Source: JAUWQU01 sp964605095 (lineage in GTDB: Bacteria; Planctomycetota; Phycisphaerae; SM23-33). From it: a stretch of 16,772 nt of DNA. This document shows, piece by piece, positions 1-6,798 of the stretch. The first letter of the stretch is position 1; the number at the start of each line of letters is the position of its first letter. The notes under the pieces are model-generated. The model was not told the DNA's origin. It saw only the letters and a program-made list of their open reading frames with translations, and searched no databases. Where the stretch lies: positions 1 to 16,772 of the forward strand of contig CAZSBS010000091.1 of the NCBI GenBank assembly GCA_964605095.1, written 5' to 3'. Made by a program: the position numbers and the translations under genes.

Positions 1-848
1 AGTTTGCCCGCCCCGGCGAGCAGTTGCCGCGCTTTTTCCGCCAGCGGGGCGATGCCGGGCCGGGTTGCGCCGCCCCAGCCGCAGGCCGAGCCGTCAACAA
101 CGTAGATTCCCTTCTCAGCCAGCAGGCCCAGCAGCCAGGCCGCGTCGTCCATGTCACGCCGCATGCGGTCAAGTCTTGCCTGGAAGTTCGTGGCCGCCAA
201 CTCGTCCTCGCCGCCCGACCACGCCTCGCCCACCGCCTTGACCTTCAGGCTCCCGGTGCATACGCCGGGCCGGGCCTTGCCGTCGTAGTCCAGACGCATG
301 ACGGATGAGTCCTCGACGATCTCCGTCGGCCGAAATGCCACCGCCGACCACGACTCGTCGCTTGCCATCGGCGTCACGCGCTTGGGACCCGCGTAGAGCC
401 CGCCGTCCAGCACAAATCCGCCGGCGCCGCTTGTCCCAGCCGGGCCGATGCCCCAAGCCGGGGCGCTGACCGTCAGGACGTGCCTGCCGGGCGTGAGCTG
501 CTCGCTGAGGTCCACGTGGTGGACCCGGGCCGGATCGCCCGTGATGCGCGGGCGTTCGGCGGTGTCCTTGTCGGGCCCCCAGGCGTATACCTGTCGGCCG
601 TCGACGCAGATGTACAAATACCCGGCCGAGCGAAGTGCGACGGTCGCCCGGTCGATACCCTTTGGCACGTCGACGACCTGGCGGTAGATGACGGGGCTCC
701 TTGCCACGCGGAACCAGAAAAGTGCCACCGGCTCAAATGGTGGCCTGCCCTGAGGCAACTGTGCCGAGAGCCACTGCCCGGCCGGGCAAGCCGCGGCAAT
801 GGCCAACACCCCAGCCAGCGCCGCCGCCATAGCCCATGCGGTCTTCAT
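1..848 (-). CDS. Secreted protein with jelly-roll (galactose-binding-like) domain, partial at C-terminus
   Basis: This frame stays open from an ATG at 848 to the left edge of the window, giving 282 visible residues; the C-terminus is missing. The start has a GGAGA ribosome-binding site (about 854-858) a few bases upstream. Residues 1-22 form a signal peptide (one Lys, then an Ala-rich hydrophobic core). A Cys at residue 21 follows three Ala, so a lipoprotein is possible but the lipobox is not canonical. Residues about 48-130 read like the beta-sandwich sugar-binding domain found at the N-terminus of glycoside hydrolases: 'VIYRQVVDVPKGIDRATVAL', then 'YLYICVDGRQVYAW', then 'HVDLSEQLTPGRHVLTV'. 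Near residues 239-262 a helix leads into 'GIYVVDGSACGWGG', which may begin a second, probably catalytic, domain. Known for the fold: carbohydrate binding. Inferred: part of an extracellular polysaccharide-degrading enzyme. The exact family cannot be named. It lies 202 bases downstream of the surface-protein gene on the same strand. Confidence 0.75.
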   Translation of the reverse strand, partial: MKTAWAMAAALAGVLAIAAACPAGQWLSAQLPQGRPPFEPVALFWFRVARSPVIYRQVVDVPKGIDRATVALRSAGYLYICVDGRQVYAWGPDKDTAERPRITGDPARVHHVDLSEQLTPGRHVLTVSAPAWGIGPAGTSGAGGFVLDGGLYAGPKRVTPMASDESWSAVAFRPTEIVEDSSVMRLDYDGKARPGVCTGSLKVKAVGEAWSGGEDELAATNFQARLDRMRRDMDDAAWLLGLLAEKGIYVVDGSACGWGGATRPGIAPLAEKARQLLAGAGK

Positions 849-1030
849 GGTCTTCTCCACGCCGGGCCAAACCCGCGCACAATCCAAGTCCGCATCGAAT
901 GAGGTGTGATACACCGGCGATGAGTCTACCAACGGCGGCCTGGAAATGCACGGGCACATCCCGGGGTTATCCCGGTGGACGGGCCGTGCTTCGCCGTCGC
1001 AGCATGGCCGCGCCCGCGCCGCAGGCCAGC

Positions 1031-1047
1031 CCCGAGGCTAGCTCGGG
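1031..1047 (-). terminator. Short GC hairpin just after the surface-protein gene, weak terminator candidate
   Basis: A perfect 6-bp inverted repeat, CCCGAG / CTCGGG, with a 5-base loop starts about four bases past the TGA stop of the PEP-CTERM gene on the minus strand. No T-run follows it in the transcription direction, so it is not a textbook intrinsic terminator. It could act as a 3' stability hairpin. The rest of the 202-base gap up to the next gene shows nothing else I can interpret. Confidence 0.3.
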
Positions 1048-1050
1048 ATT

Positions 1051-2076
1051 TCAGCTCCGGCGTCGCCTACGCTTCAACAGAGCAGGAAGGCCTGCGGCCA
1101 TCATGACAAAGAGTGACGCCGGCTCGGGGATCAGGCTGCCGTGTCCGAAACCGCCCGTGTCCACCTGCCCGTTGCCCTTGAACTTGCTGACGACGAGCGT
1201 GCCCGCGACCAGGCCTGCCTCGAAGTCCGTCGCCGCCCGCGGCGCCAGGATGTTCACCGCGTTGGTGCCGGACAGCTCCAGCAGCAGGGCGTATGGCATG
1301 TTCAGCAGCACGTCCTTGGGGCCGATGCCGCCTTCATAGCTCCAGCCCGTCCAGTCCAGCGACACCTCCGCGTCCGGCACGTTGATATAGACGACGGCGC
1401 CCTGGGGCGCGTCGATGGTGACCTGCGACGCCTCGCGAAGGTCCCGCGCGTCGATGGCGAAGACGTTGATGCCCGCGCCGCAGGCCAGCGTGAGCCGGCC
1501 CCACTCTTCCGTGAACTCGCCCGTCGGCAGCATCTCGCCGATGACCGTGGAGCTCTTCAGGAAGTACCCGCTGACGGCCTGGTGATCGACAACCGCGCTG
1601 TACTGCTGGTTGCCGAGGGTCTGGCCGTAGACCGTCATCGTTTGGTCGAGCTGGACGGAGCCGCCGGCCAGGACGCTGCCGCCGATGGCCCCGCCGCCGA
1701 ACTGCGTGACGCCGCCGCCCGCCTGCACGCTGCCGGAAATGCCGACGCCTCCAAGGGCCACGTTCCCGCCAACGTCGATGCCGCCGAGGTACGTCCCGCC
1801 AAGGCTGGCCGAGCCGCCGACGTGCAAGGCCCAGCCCGTATAGGAAGGCTGATTCAGCAGAGTGAAGGAAGACAGCGTCGCGCTGCCGGCCGCACCGACC
1901 CGGCCCTGCACCTGGCCCTGAAAAGGCGAGGCCTCGCTGCCGATGTCGCCCAGGCTGTAGAGGTTGAAGTACGTGAACGGATTGTCCACCACGCCGATAG
2001 TCTCAGCCGAGGTGATAGCGGTGACGGCGGTGATGCAGAGCATCGCGGCCAGGGCGGCAACCAAAGCGCGTTTCAT
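1051..2076 (-). CDS. PEP-CTERM surface protein with choice-of-anchor A domain
   Basis: A 341-residue exported protein. The start at 2076 is chosen over an in-frame ATG at 2124 because AAGGAG (2086-2091) sits 9 bases upstream and 'MKRALVAALAAMLCITAVTA' is a clean signal peptide, with likely cleavage after TSA near residue 24. The mature part matches the choice-of-anchor A pattern: an N-terminal 'YFNLYSLGDIG' block, a Gly-rich beta-repeat stretch of GGS/GGN motifs (about residues 75-150), and a closing block with 'NILAPRA' and 'GNGQVDTGGF'. The tail is a PEP-CTERM sorting signal: 'IPEPASLF', a hydrophobic segment, then RRRRR near the C-terminus. Known: such tails are recognised by exosortase (EpsH/XrtA type) for cell-surface sorting. 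Inferred: a structural or adhesive envelope component. The Gly/Ala repeat stretch is low complexity but uninterrupted. No exosortase gene is in the window. Confidence 0.9.
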   Translation of the reverse strand: MKRALVAALAAMLCITAVTAITSAETIGVVDNPFTYFNLYSLGDIGSEASPFQGQVQGRVGAAGSATLSSFTLLNQPSYTGWALHVGGSASLGGTYLGGIDVGGNVALGGVGISGSVQAGGGVTQFGGGAIGGSVLAGGSVQLDQTMTVYGQTLGNQQYSAVVDHQAVSGYFLKSSTVIGEMLPTGEFTEEWGRLTLACGAGINVFAIDARDLREASQVTIDAPQGAVVYINVPDAEVSLDWTGWSYEGGIGPKDVLLNMPYALLLELSGTNAVNILAPRAATDFEAGLVAGTLVVSKFKGNGQVDTGGFGHGSLIPEPASLFVMMAAGLPALLKRRRRRS

Positions 2077-2135
2077 GACAACAGTCTCCTTGTGCCCTCG
2101 CCCCGGGCGGGCGCGGACAGGCACTTAGCATGGCT

Positions 2136-2152
2136 CGGGCCTCCTTGGCCCG
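2136..2152 (-). promoter_or_regulatory. Hairpin upstream of the surface-protein gene
   Basis: CGGGCC (2136-2141) and GGCCCG (2147-2152) form a perfect 6-bp stem. On the minus strand the 5-base loop reads AAGGA, a Shine-Dalgarno-like sequence. It lies about 60 bases upstream of the ATG at 2076. If transcribed it would be part of the 5' leader. No confident promoter for this gene could be placed on either side of it, so its role is unknown. Confidence 0.25.
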
Positions 2153-2202
2153 ATAGATGGAATGTCGTATTCAGATCGGCCCCGGGCAAATCAACTGATC
2201 GC

Positions 2203-2228
2203 GGACCTGCCGGCCGGCCGGCAGGTCC
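2203..2228. repeat. Perfect 26-bp palindrome between divergent genes
   Basis: The sequence GGACCTGCCGGCC is followed immediately by its exact reverse complement, giving a 26-bp palindrome with no spacer. It sits in the 414-base region between the divergent surface-protein and sulfatase genes, about 126 bases from the first start and 262 from the second. Its core is a CCGG/GGCC alternation. It could be a binding site for a dimeric regulator or part of a palindromic repeat element. Confidence 0.6.
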
Positions 2229-2229
2229 C

Positions 2230-2279
2230 GTGAGGGACGCGGCAACCACGTCTTTCAGGTCGGCACGTGGTTGCCTCAC
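2230..2279. repeat. Long imperfect inverted repeat (cruciform or RNA hairpin)
   Basis: GGCAACCACGT (2241-2251) and ACGTGGTTGCC (2265-2275) are an exact 11-bp inverted repeat around a 13-base loop. A further GTGA (2230-2233) pairs with TCAC (2276-2279), so the arm extends with a one-sided interruption of seven bases. The loop and the neighbouring 26-bp palindrome share the hexamer CAGGTC. There is no T-run on either side, so it does not look like an intrinsic terminator. Together with the palindrome it makes a compact structured block of about 77 bases. Confidence 0.6.
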
Positions 2280-2364
2280 AACTCGATATGTAGTAAGACA
2301 AGCCTTCAGATCAACAAGGTCCGGGCCAACGCTGGGAAGCGATTGACGAACCCGAGCCGAATCC

Positions 2365-2389
2365 CGCCGCTCCCCGCAAGGGGGCGGTG
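2365..2389. repeat. GC hairpin with GCAA tetraloop upstream of sulfatase promoter
   Basis: CCCC-GCAA-GGGG (2372-2383) forms the apex of a stem that continues outward through a T:G pair, a single bulged C and several more pairs. GCAA is a stable GNRA tetraloop. The hairpin ends about 25 bases before the proposed -35 box of the sulfatase gene, so it would lie upstream of that transcript. It is the third inverted repeat within 190 bases of this divergent region. Confidence 0.4.
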
Positions 2390-2413
2390 CGCGCCGACGC
2401 GTGCAAGCCTTTC

Positions 2414-2443
2414 TTGACCCGCCGCCCGCTCATGCCGTATTGT
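2414..2443 (+). promoter_or_regulatory. Candidate sigma-70 promoter for the sulfatase gene
   Basis: TTGACC (2414-2419) matches five of six -35 bases. TATTGT (2438-2443) matches four of six -10 bases. The spacing is 18. The predicted transcript would start near 2450, leaving a leader of about 40 bases before the ATG at 2491. In the region 2077-2490 I see this element, the inverted repeats listed separately, and no convincing ORF. Confidence 0.4.
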
Positions 2444-2490
2444 GAACATCCGCAGGCGGGGCATTATTGGCAGGAGACAGCAAGGTGGCA

Positions 2491-4002
2491 ATGATGAGCA
2501 GACGGCAGTTCGTGAAGGTTCTTGGCGGCATTGGGGCTGGTGCGGCAGGGATGTTCTTCGCCGGCTGCGCTGGCCTGCAAGGCTCGGAGGGCGAGATTCG
2601 GACCGCAGATGCGGCCCCCTCCGCGGCCGCCGGCCCCGCCCCGGCCGGCACGGTTGGGGTGCGAAAGCCCAACGTCATCATCATCTTCTTCGACGACATG
2701 GGCTACGGCGACCTCGGCTGCTACGGCTCGAAGGTCAACCGCACGCCCGTCATCGACGCCATGGCTCGGGAGGGCATGAAGTTCACGAGCTTCTACGTGA
2801 CCAGCGGGGTATGCTCGCCGTCGCGGTCGAGCCTGATGACCGGCTGCTACCCGCTGCGCGTCGGCATCCACGAGAGCTCCCGGGGCTGCTTCGTGCTTGT
2901 CCCGGCCGACAAACGCGGCCTGAACCCGTCCGAGATCACCATCGCCAAGGTGCTCAAGGGCCAGGGCTACGCCACGGCGTGCATCGGCAAATGGCATCTG
3001 GGCGACCAGCCGCCGTTTTTGCCGCGGAAGTTCGGCTTTGACTACTACTTCGGCATCCCCTTCAGCAACGACATGGGCGGCGAGGCCGACAAGCCCCGCG
3101 CCAACCTTCCGCCGCTGCCGCTGATGCGGAACGAAGAAGTCATCGAAGCCCCCGTCGATCAGCGGACCGTGACGAAGAAATACACCGCCGAGGCCGTCAA
3201 GTTCATCGAGGCCAACAAGGACAAGCCGTTCTTCCTGTACCTGCCGCACATGCACGTCCACCTGCCGTACCGGCCGGGGCTGGAGTTCGCCGGCAAGAGC
3301 GAGAACAAGGAGTACGGCGACATGGTGGAGGAACTCGACTGGTCCACCGGCGAGATCCTCAAGACGATCAAGCGTCTCGGCCTGGACGACAACACGCTGG
3401 TGGTCCTCACTTCCGATAACGGCGCGATCCGGCGCGGATCGAACGCCCCGCTGTCCGGCGGCAAGGGAACCACGATGGAAGGCGGCATGCGCGAGCCGTG
3501 CATCATGCGATGGGCCGGGCACGTGCCGGCGGGGGCCGTCTGCGACGAGGTCGCATCGACCATCGACCTGATGCCGACGCTCGCCCGCCTGGCCGGGACG
3601 ACCGCGCCGACGGACCGCATCATCGACGGCAAGGACATAACGGACCTGATCCTCGGCAAACCCGGGGCCAAGAGTCCCCACACCGAAGGTTTCTACTATT
3701 ACTTCATGAGCCAGCTCCAGGCCATCCGGCTGGGCAAGTGGAAGCTCCGCCTGCCGCTGACGCCCGAGATCGCCGGCTGGACCGGCCAGCCCAAGGAAAA
3801 CACCGAGGCCAGGCTATACGACCTGGAGGCCGACATCGGCGAGAAGAACAACGTCGCCGCCGAGCACCCGGACGTGGTTGCCAAACTGACCGCCCTTGCC
3901 GAAAAGGCCCGCAACGACATCGGTGACTACAAGCACAAAGGCACCGGCCAGCGCGAGCCGGGCTACGTCGAGAACCCGGTGTTTATACGGATGAAGGAGT
4001 AA
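2491..4002 (+). CDS. Tat-exported sulfatase lipoprotein (type I, formylglycine sulfatase)
   Basis: A sulfatase of the alkaline-phosphatase superfamily, 503 residues from the ATG at 2491; upstream in-frame TTG 2467 and GTG 2485 are possible starts. AGGAG (2472-2476) and AAGGTGG (2482-2488) precede it. The N-terminus carries a twin-arginine motif, SRRQFVK, a short hydrophobic stretch, and a lipobox ending 'FFAGC' (Cys at 26), so the mature protein should be a folded, lipid-anchored envelope enzyme. Catalytic features: metal-binding 'FFDDMGYGD' (Asp about 68-69), the CSPSR signature (Cys about 108) converted to formylglycine, 'GKWHLGD' (about 166-172) and 'TSDNGA' (about 307-312). Known for the family: hydrolysis of sulfate esters on aryl groups or polysaccharides; substrate cannot be read from sequence. 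A separate activating enzyme is needed and is not in the window. In planctomycetes such genes usually serve degradation of sulfated marine or animal glycans (inference). It converges on typA. Confidence 0.93.
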   Translation: MMSRRQFVKVLGGIGAGAAGMFFAGCAGLQGSEGEIRTADAAPSAAAGPAPAGTVGVRKPNVIIIFFDDMGYGDLGCYGSKVNRTPVIDAMAREGMKFTSFYVTSGVCSPSRSSLMTGCYPLRVGIHESSRGCFVLVPADKRGLNPSEITIAKVLKGQGYATACIGKWHLGDQPPFLPRKFGFDYYFGIPFSNDMGGEADKPRANLPPLPLMRNEEVIEAPVDQRTVTKKYTAEAVKFIEANKDKPFFLYLPHMHVHLPYRPGLEFAGKSENKEYGDMVEELDWSTGEILKTIKRLGLDDNTLVVLTSDNGAIRRGSNAPLSGGKGTTMEGGMREPCIMRWAGHVPAGAVCDEVASTIDLMPTLARLAGTTAPTDRIIDGKDITDLILGKPGAKSPHTEGFYYYFMSQLQAIRLGKWKLRLPLTPEIAGWTGQPKENTEARLYDLEADIGEKNNVAAEHPDVVAKLTALAEKARNDIGDYKHKGTGQREPGYVENPVFIRMKE

Positions 4003-4011
4003 TAACCCGGC

Positions 4012-5859
4012 TCATCCTTCGGTGACGCCGGCGAACTTTCGGACGTGCCTCTTGCGGTCGGCTTCCTTGAGGTAGCGTTTTCGCAGCCGAATGGACTGGG
4101 GCGTCAGCTCGACCAGTTCGTCGGCCTCGACGTATTCCAGGGCGCCTTCGAGCGTGAACTGCCGCGGGGCCTTGAGCACGACGGTGGCGTCCTTGGATGC
4201 GGCCCGCATGTTGGTGAGCTTCTTGGTTCGCACGATGTTGACGGGGATGTCCACATCCTTGCAGTGCTCGCCTACGACCTGGCCCTCGTAGACGGCCTCG
4301 CCGGGGCGGACGAACATCAAGCCGCGGGCTGCCAACTGGTCCAGGGCGTAGCCGGTCACGGCGCCCGTGTCGGTGGCGATCATAGTGCCGTTCACCCTGT
4401 GTGGAATGGCCCCGCGGTAGCGGTCGTACTTCTCGAAACGGTGGTTTATAATCGCCTCGCCTGCCGTGGCTGTCAGAAGCCGGCTGCGAAGGCCGATCAG
4501 GCCGCGCGACGGCACCATGAACTCCAGCATCGACCGGTTGCCCCGCGTGTCCATGTGGACCATCTCCGCCCGGCGGTCGCCGAGCAACTGCATGGACGCG
4601 CCGACGCTGACGGTAGGCACGTCGATGATCAGCCGCTCGATGGGCTCGGTGCGATGGCCGTCAGAGTCGCGGTGGTAGATCACCTCCGGCTTGCCGACGC
4701 ACAGCTCGAAGCCCTCGCGCCGCATGTTCTCCAGCAGGATGCCCAGATGCAGCAGCCCGCGCCCGGATACGACGAACTCGTCGCCGCGGTCCTCGACGCG
4801 AAGGGCGACGTTGGACTGAAGCTCACGGTTCAGCCGATCGCGAAGTTGGCGGTTGGTGACGTACTTGCCCTCTCGGCCGGCGAATCCGCCGTCGTTTATG
4901 CGGAAGGTCATGTGCAGCGTGGGCTCGTCGACAGGCACCGTCGGCAGCGCCACGGGGTTGTCCACATCGGCAAGCGTGTCGCCGATGTCAAACTTCTCCA
5001 GCCCGACCACCGCGCAGAGGTCGCCGACGTCAATGCGGTCCACCTCTCGCCGGCCCAGCTTGTCGAACTGGAACAACTGCCCGACGCGCTGAATGCTCCG
5101 CCCGCCGTGGCGGTCCATCACGCAGACGTCCTTCTTGGCGTGGAACGTGCCGGCAAAGACGCGACCTATGCCGATCCGCCCGACGTAATCGCTATAGTCC
5201 AGCGTGGTGATAAGCACCTGCAAGGGCGCGGCCGGGTCGAGATCCGGCACGGGCACGTGGCGGATGATGGTCTCGAACAGGTCGTGGATGTCCGTCGCGG
5301 CCGACATGCCGTCGGGGTCCAGTGTGGCCAAACCGTCGCGCCCGGAAGTGTAGACGACGGGGAAGTCCAGGGCGTGGTCGTCGGCGCCGAGCTCGACCAG
5401 CAGGTCGAACACCTCGTTTACCACATCGCGGGGCCTGGCCTCGGGGCGGTCCATTTTGTTGACCACAATGATCGGCCGAAGGTTCTGGGCAAGGGCTTTG
5501 GCCAGCACGTAGCGAGTCTGCGGCATGACGCCCTCGGAGGCGTCCACCACCAGAAGCGCCCCGTCGGCCATCTTGAGCACGCGCTCGACCTCGCCGGAAA
5601 AGTCGGCGTGCCCGGGGGTGTCCACGATGTTGATGTGGTAATGCTGGCCGTCACGGTCGGTGTAGTCTATCGCGCAGTTCTTGGACAAGATGGTGATCCC
5701 GCGCTCGCGCTCGATGGGGTTGGAATCGAGGATGCAGTCGCCGGACAGCTCGCCCTGGCGGAACTGGCCGCACTGACGCAGGAGCGCGTCGACCAGGGTC
5801 GTCTTGCCGTGGTCCACGTGGGCGATTATCGCAATGTTTCGGATGTCCTGTCGGATCAT
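4012..5859 (-). CDS. typA: Ribosome-associated translational GTPase TypA/BipA
   Basis: A 615-residue protein of normal family length. The GTPase domain shows all five G motifs: G1 'AHVDHGKT' (13-20), G2 'RGITI' (53-57), G3 'DTPGH' (80-84), G4 'NKMD' (134-137) and G5 'TSGRDG' (171-176). The start 'MIRQDIRNIAIIAHVDHGKT' is typical of TypA rather than LepA or EF-G, and the C-terminal half contains the TypA-type stretches 'MEFMVPSRGLIGLRS' in the variant form 'LEFMVPSRGLIGLRSRLL' and 'NMRAASKD'. The start ATG is preceded by GGGAG at a suitable distance. Known role: an EF-G-like GTPase that binds the ribosome and supports 50S assembly and growth under stress or at low temperature. It is monocistronic here, with a sulfatase converging 9 bases beyond its stop. 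A strong promoter lies about 250 bases upstream, implying a long 5' leader. Confidence 0.97.
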   Translation of the reverse strand: MIRQDIRNIAIIAHVDHGKTTLVDALLRQCGQFRQGELSGDCILDSNPIERERGITILSKNCAIDYTDRDGQHYHINIVDTPGHADFSGEVERVLKMADGALLVVDASEGVMPQTRYVLAKALAQNLRPIIVVNKMDRPEARPRDVVNEVFDLLVELGADDHALDFPVVYTSGRDGLATLDPDGMSAATDIHDLFETIIRHVPVPDLDPAAPLQVLITTLDYSDYVGRIGIGRVFAGTFHAKKDVCVMDRHGGRSIQRVGQLFQFDKLGRREVDRIDVGDLCAVVGLEKFDIGDTLADVDNPVALPTVPVDEPTLHMTFRINDGGFAGREGKYVTNRQLRDRLNRELQSNVALRVEDRGDEFVVSGRGLLHLGILLENMRREGFELCVGKPEVIYHRDSDGHRTEPIERLIIDVPTVSVGASMQLLGDRRAEMVHMDTRGNRSMLEFMVPSRGLIGLRSRLLTATAGEAIINHRFEKYDRYRGAIPHRVNGTMIATDTGAVTGYALDQLAARGLMFVRPGEAVYEGQVVGEHCKDVDIPVNIVRTKKLTNMRAASKDATVVLKAPRQFTLEGALEYVEADELVELTPQSIRLRKRYLKEADRKRHVRKFAGVTEG

Positions 5860-5933
5860 TGGGGCTCTCCCGCGAATAGCGGTAAGGAAAATCTGGGAAA
5901 CAAAAGGAGCGTTGAAAGAGCTCGCCGGCTCAT

Positions 5934-5970
5934 CGGCCCGCCGTTGCGGCTTGCTTTGCCGCCCCGGCCG
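5934..5970 (-). promoter_or_regulatory. Nested hairpin in the typA leader
   Basis: An inner stem GCGGC (5946-5950) / GCCGC (5958-5962) with a 7-base loop is nested within an outer CGGCC (5934-5938) / GGCCG (5966-5970) pairing. On the minus strand it would lie in the leader RNA between the small ORF and typA, starting a few bases after the small ORF's stop. No T-run follows, so it is not an obvious intrinsic terminator. It could affect translation or stability of the leader. Confidence 0.3.
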
Positions 5971-5976
5971 GAATTG

Positions 5977-6099
5977 TCAGGCGGCCTGAACCAAGGGGCC
6001 GCTGACGGCTATTGGCCAGTTGACGGCGCGGAGCTTGCGCATCGCGGCCGTCGAGGCCAGCAGGAAGGCAACCATCAAGCTTTCCATGGAGGACAGCAT
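5977..6099 (-). CDS. Possible 40-residue leader peptide or small membrane protein upstream of typA
   Basis: An ATG at 6099 opens 40 codons ending in TGA at 5977-5979. It lies on the minus strand just downstream of a near-consensus promoter, and the predicted transcript starts only about three bases before the ATG, so translation would be essentially leaderless. The peptide begins MLSSMESL, has a hydrophobic stretch at about residues 8-20 ('LMVAFLLASTAAM'), then RKLR, then a neutral tail. Three in-frame Met codons (1, 5, 9) leave the start uncertain. The gene is 117 bases upstream of typA. Supporting evidence is position and composition only; I recognise no family. It may be a chance ORF in GC-rich DNA. 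Confidence 0.3.
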   Translation of the reverse strand: MLSSMESLMVAFLLASTAAMRKLRAVNWPIAVSGPLVQAA

Positions 6100-6108
6100 T
6101 GTCAGATA

Positions 6109-6137
6109 AGTATACGGGAGGCGCGGGGGAATGTCAA
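6109..6137 (-). promoter_or_regulatory. Near-consensus sigma-70 promoter toward typA
   Basis: On the minus strand, TTGACA (6132-6137, perfect -35), a 17-base spacer and TATACT (6109-6114, five of six -10 bases) form an almost ideal housekeeping promoter. The predicted start is near 6102. The next genes in that direction are the 40-codon ORF and typA, giving typA a leader of about 240 bases. This and the plus-strand element near 6177 account for the intergenic region 5860-6219 as a divergent promoter region. Confidence 0.7.
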
Positions 6138-6176
6138 TGGGTTAGCTGCTGTGGTGCAAGGCGCGGTGCGGTTTTG

Positions 6177-6182
6177 TACAAT
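6177..6182 (+). promoter_or_regulatory. Weak -10 candidate upstream of the adenosyltransferase gene
   Basis: TACAAT matches five of six -10 bases and lies 37 bases before the ATG at 6220. There is no good -35 box 16-18 bases further upstream (the position reads GTGCAA), so the assignment is tentative. A promoter is expected somewhere here because the gene heads a long plus-strand run and its neighbour typA is divergent. Confidence 0.3.
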
Positions 6183-6219
6183 GCCTATTCTGGCGCGGCG
6201 GCGCGTCGTTGGAGAACGC

Positions 6220-6798
6220 ATGATGAAGTCATACAACCGGGCCGACAGCAACGGCGGCGACGGGGGCGACACCTGCCGGTATGGCGGGCAACGGGTCCGC
6301 AAGTGCCACCCGCTGGTCGTTGCCAACGGCGAGATCGACGAGCTCAACGCCCACCTGGGCCTGTGCCGGGCCTGCGTGGCCTCGCTGGCCGAGGCCCAGT
6401 GCGAGTGCGAGACGATCGACGCCGTCCTGAAGTGCGTCCAGGCCGACCTTATTGCCATGGGCGCCATGATAGCCGTGGATGCCGGCCAGGCACCGCCGAC
6501 AGCTATCTATGACGACAATGTCACCCGCCTGGAGGTCGCCATCGCCAAGGCCGACAAGGGCCTGCCGACGCTGAAGCGGTTTATCGTGCCCAGCGGGTGC
6601 GAACTGGCGTGCAGGCTGCACGTCGCGCGGTGCGTATGCAGGCGGGCCGAGCGAAGCCTCGTGCTGGCCTTGGATGCCGGCCTGGCCGTGCCGCCGGTAG
6701 CACTGCGGTACCTCAACCGACTGGGCGACCTCCTGTTCACGCTGTCCAGGCGGGCCAATTGCACCGCCGGGACCGAGGAGCGACCTTGGAAGCCGTAA
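6220..6798 (+). CDS. Cob(I)alamin adenosyltransferase, PduO type
   Basis: A 192-residue protein. The start is the first of two adjacent ATGs, with GGAGAA at 6211-6216. Known reaction: transfer of the 5'-deoxyadenosyl group of ATP to cob(I)alamin to make adenosylcobalamin. The N-terminal ATP-binding loop appears as 'GGDGGDTCRYGGQRVRK' (12-28), followed by 'NGEIDELNAHLGL' (36-48). The C-terminal signature is 'RRAERSL' (141-147) and 'YLNRLGDLLFTLSR' (164-177), with the Arg, Glu and Asn residues that line the active site. The usual TKTGD-type opening is altered to 'RADSNGGDGGD'. The protein has 12 cysteines in 192 residues (including CEC and CVC pairs), more than I expect for this family. Its end overlaps the start of truD by 13 bases, so the two are probably co-transcribed; no B12-dependent enzyme gene is nearby to name its client. 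Confidence 0.92.
   Translation: MMKSYNRADSNGGDGGDTCRYGGQRVRKCHPLVVANGEIDELNAHLGLCRACVASLAEAQCECETIDAVLKCVQADLIAMGAMIAVDAGQAPPTAIYDDNVTRLEVAIAKADKGLPTLKRFIVPSGCELACRLHVARCVCRRAERSLVLALDAGLAVPPVALRYLNRLGDLLFTLSRRANCTAGTEERPWKP

Noticed and set aside
2074..2124. ATG at 2124 as the start of the PEP-CTERM protein
   Set aside because: The extra 16 residues are charged and would precede the signal peptide. The ATG at 2076 has a strong AAGGAG at ideal spacing.
2467..2490. TTG start at 2467 for the sulfatase
   Set aside because: The Shine-Dalgarno sequences (2472-2488) lie downstream of this codon, and the twin-arginine motif fits better near the N-terminus when translation begins at 2491 or 2494.
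5860..6219. Cobalamin riboswitch in front of the adenosyltransferase gene
   Set aside because: I looked for the B12-box consensus and the usual core. Some GC-rich stretches look vaguely similar (GGCCAGCAGGAAGGC), but no B12 box could be matched.
4045..6798. A 917-codon plus-strand reading frame running antisense through typA and into the adenosyltransferase gene
   Set aside because: It is the GC-driven shadow of typA on the opposite strand, fused by chance in frame to the real gene starting at 6220. Its translation across the typA region resembles no protein and lacks domain motifs.
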